DNA of 6,323 bases from Candidatus Njordarchaeota archaeon. GTDB taxonomy: Archaea; Thermoproteota; JANJXX01; Panguiarchaeales; Panguiarchaeaceae. The DNA is taken from NCBI GenBank assembly GCA_029855985.1, contig JAGSHR010000129.1:1-6323 (forward strand). Reading direction: 5' to 3'. Shown here piece by piece: positions 4,953 to 6,323 of this stretch. Position 1 is the stretch's first letter; every line of letters begins with the position of its first letter. The notes beneath the pieces were generated by a model that saw nothing but the letters and a program-made list of their open reading frames with translations, had not been told where the DNA came from and ran no database searches. Both the position numbers and the translations under genes were made by a program.

Positions 4953-5009
4953 GGATTATATGCATGCAACTATTCCAACAAGTCGGTTTAAGTCTCTAAA
5001 GTATAATAA
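4953..5009 (-). promoter_or_regulatory. Promoter region of the thioredoxin reductase gene
   Basis: Two TATA-like runs on the minus strand are possible: TTATTATAC (5009-5001), predicting a leader of about 57 bases, and GCATATAATCC (4963-4953), which would start transcription on top of the ribosome site and so is less likely. The 8-bp palindrome TGCATGCA (4961-4968) lies between them. Confidence 0.3.
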
Positions 5010-5073
5010 CCCATTATCAATTCATTATATTGTTTACGGATACCATCATTTAAAGGAAAACTCGGAAAATCGA

Positions 5074-5085
5074 TAACTGCAGTTA
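5074..5085. promoter_or_regulatory. Perfect 12-bp palindrome, possible operator
   Basis: TAACTGCAGTTA is a perfect palindrome in the spacer between the divergent trxB and mtnA genes. It is flanked by near-identical 9-base runs (CTCGGAAAA at 5061-5069 and CTCCGAAAA at 5088-5096). Its position upstream of both promoters suits a regulator of either gene. No regulator is identified. Confidence 0.3.
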
Positions 5086-5125
5086 GCTCCGAAAAAACCC
5101 GCTAAACCTAAAATTTAGTAAATCA

Positions 5126-5137
5126 CTTAATATTAAG
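5126..5137 (+). promoter_or_regulatory. Palindromic TATA region of mtnA
   Basis: CTTAATATTAAG is a perfect 12-bp palindrome, placed about 25 bases before a predicted start near 5157 and so a likely TATA element. Its centre is 52 bases (close to five helical turns) from the centre of the palindrome at 5074-5085, so proteins bound at both would lie on the same face of DNA. The leader would be about 20 bases. Confidence 0.4.
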
Positions 5138-5175
5138 ATATCAAACTACATACGGGATGATAAATTCAAGGATGG

Positions 5176-6270
5176 ATGAGCATGAAAATCAAAATAAACG
5201 GAGAAGTAATTGAGACCCGAGCTGTTTGGATGGACGAAGATTACAATGTTGAAATGATCGACCAAAGATTGATACCTTGGAGGGTAGAAATATTTAAGAG
5301 CGACAACTATCAAAAAACTGCATGGGCAATCAAAGAAATGGTGGTAAGAGGAGCGCCTTCAATAGGGGTCACAGCAGGTTACGCTTTCGTTCAAGCAGTC
5401 AAACAATCAAAGAATAGCAATGATCTAGTAAGCGACGTAGAAAAAAAGATGAAAGAAATCGAATCAACAAGACCGACTGCAGTCAACCTAAAAAACGCAT
5501 TAGAGTACCTATGGGGCGAATTCCTAAAATTAGTTAAAGAAAACATCGCGTTCGATGAGATAGTGGCTAAACTAAAAGAAAAAGCAGATTTCCTATCCGA
5601 TAGGGAAGTTGAAGCAAACAAGAAAATTGGGGAATTCGGGGAAAAACTCATAAAGAATGGGTACAGGATATTAACCCATTGCAACGCGGGAGCTCTTGCA
5701 GCTGTTGATATAGGAACAACACTTGCGCCAATAAGGTTTGCCCACAAAAACGGTAAAGATATCTTTGTATATGTTGACGAGACGAGACCGAGACTCCAAG
5801 GTGCAAGGTTAACCGCTTGGGAGTTAGCTAACGAGGGTATAAAACACGCTATAATCGCTGATAATGCCGCTGGTTTCTACATGTGGCGTGGTGAGGTCGA
5901 CATGGTTATAGTTGGTGCTGATAGGATCACCATGAACGGTGATGTTGCTAATAAGATTGGAACTTACAAGTTAGCTTTAGCTGCCAAGGAGAATGGGGTG
6001 CCATTCTATGTTGCAGCTCCTTTGACTACTTTTGATAGAATGTTAAAAGATGGTAGAGATATCCCCATTGAGGAGAGATCGGAGGAAGAGGTACTGTATG
6101 TTAGAGGATCCCTTGATAATGGTGAACTTGTAAAGGTGAGGATCGCGCCTATTGAATCCAGGGCTTTAAATCCAGCTTTTGATGTGACTCCTTTTAAGTA
6201 TGTTACGGGGATAATTACGGAGAAGGGTATTCTGAGAAGTGTGGATGATATTAGAAGGGTGTTAGGTTAA
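5176..6270 (+). CDS. mtnA: S-methyl-5-thioribose-1-phosphate isomerase (MtnA, aIF2B-like fold)
   Basis: This 364-residue cytosolic enzyme of the methionine salvage pathway should convert methylthioribose-1-phosphate to methylthioribulose-1-phosphate. Family motifs appear in order: RGAPSIG (58-64), STRPTAVNL (97-105), THCNAGALA (167-175) with the catalytic Cys169, DETRPRLQGARLTAWEL (201-217), DNAAGFYM (229-236), GADR (247-250) with the catalytic Asp249, NGDVANKIGTY (254-264) and PFYVAAPLTTFD (276-287). The related ribose-1,5-bisphosphate isomerase and eIF2B-type subunits lack this full set, so MtnA is the best call. DNAAG in place of the common DNMAG is a small change. The start is uncertain: ATG at 5176 follows AAGG (5168-5171) by four bases, while ATG at 5182 lies nine bases after AAGGA (5168-5172) and is equally plausible. 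Codon use changes abruptly near 5770. Confidence 0.92.
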   Translation: MSMKIKINGEVIETRAVWMDEDYNVEMIDQRLIPWRVEIFKSDNYQKTAWAIKEMVVRGAPSIGVTAGYAFVQAVKQSKNSNDLVSDVEKKMKEIESTRPTAVNLKNALEYLWGEFLKLVKENIAFDEIVAKLKEKADFLSDREVEANKKIGEFGEKLIKNGYRILTHCNAGALAAVDIGTTLAPIRFAHKNGKDIFVYVDETRPRLQGARLTAWELANEGIKHAIIADNAAGFYMWRGEVDMVIVGADRITMNGDVANKIGTYKLALAAKENGVPFYVAAPLTTFDRMLKDGRDIPIEERSEEEVLYVRGSLDNGELVKVRIAPIESRALNPAFDVTPFKYVTGIITEKGILRSVDDIRRVLG

Positions 6271-6272
6271 TT

Positions 6273-6304
6273 ATTAATTAAGATTAATTAAGGTTTAATT
6301 TAAG
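6273..6304. repeat. Short AT-rich tandem repeat after mtnA
   Basis: ATTAATTAAG occurs twice in direct succession (6273-6282 and 6283-6292), followed by a diverged third copy TTTAATTTAAG (6294-6304). It begins directly after the mtnA stop codon. There is no clear T-run here, so termination probably lies beyond the window. It may be plain slippage in AT-rich DNA. Confidence 0.5.
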
Positions 6305-6323
6305 GAAATATCTAATTATTGAT

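Noticed and set aside
5391..5747. 118-codon minus-strand open frame
   Set aside because: It is antisense to mtnA, whose catalytic motifs are present; rich in Ser and Phe as expected of an antisense reading.

Overview
The window looks like a piece of an AT-rich archaeal chromosome. Promoters are TATA-like, several genes carry GGAGG-type ribosome binding sites, genes are single or divergent, and the contents (histone, AsnC/Lrp regulator, archaeal-type P-loop ATPase, MtnA/aIF2B-like isomerase) are archaeal. Two genes hint at an Asgard-type archaeon: a single-domain gelsolin-like protein, and the start of a histone whose first helix resembles eukaryotic H4 (IRRLAKKGGAERIS). The lineage call is inference from those two genes only.

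Layout from left to right. (1) Positions 1-98, minus strand: first ~32 codons of a histone gene, cut by the window edge. (2) Positions 99-634: a 536-base region without a gene. It holds a GC-rich island (about 54 % G+C at 239-396, against about 23 % just upstream) that folds on the plus strand into a closed multi-branched RNA with its own TATA box at the right distance. A second TATA box and a hairpin/T-run follow, then a seven-codon mini-ORF. (3) Positions 635-958, plus: gelsolin-like protein. Its 3' end overlaps tail-to-tail with (4) 906-1889, minus: a P-loop ATPase of the archaeal ATPase/STAND-like type. (5) 1890-2223: divergent promoter region. (6) 2224-2676, plus: AsnC/Lrp regulator. (7) 2781-3764, minus: a CPBP (Rce1/CAAX-protease-like) membrane protein with its three motifs intact. 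(8) 3892-4923, minus: thioredoxin reductase. (9) 4924-5175: divergent promoter region with two perfect 12-bp palindromes. (10) 5176-6270, plus: methylthioribose-1-phosphate isomerase, followed by a short AT-rich tandem repeat at the window end.

The genes do not form one pathway. MtnA belongs to methionine salvage, thioredoxin reductase to thiol redox control, and the histone and gelsolin-like protein to chromatin and (by homology) cytoskeleton. No defence locus, CRISPR array, insertion sequence, tRNA or rRNA was seen. The most promising unexplained element is the putative ~158-nt structured RNA at 239-396.
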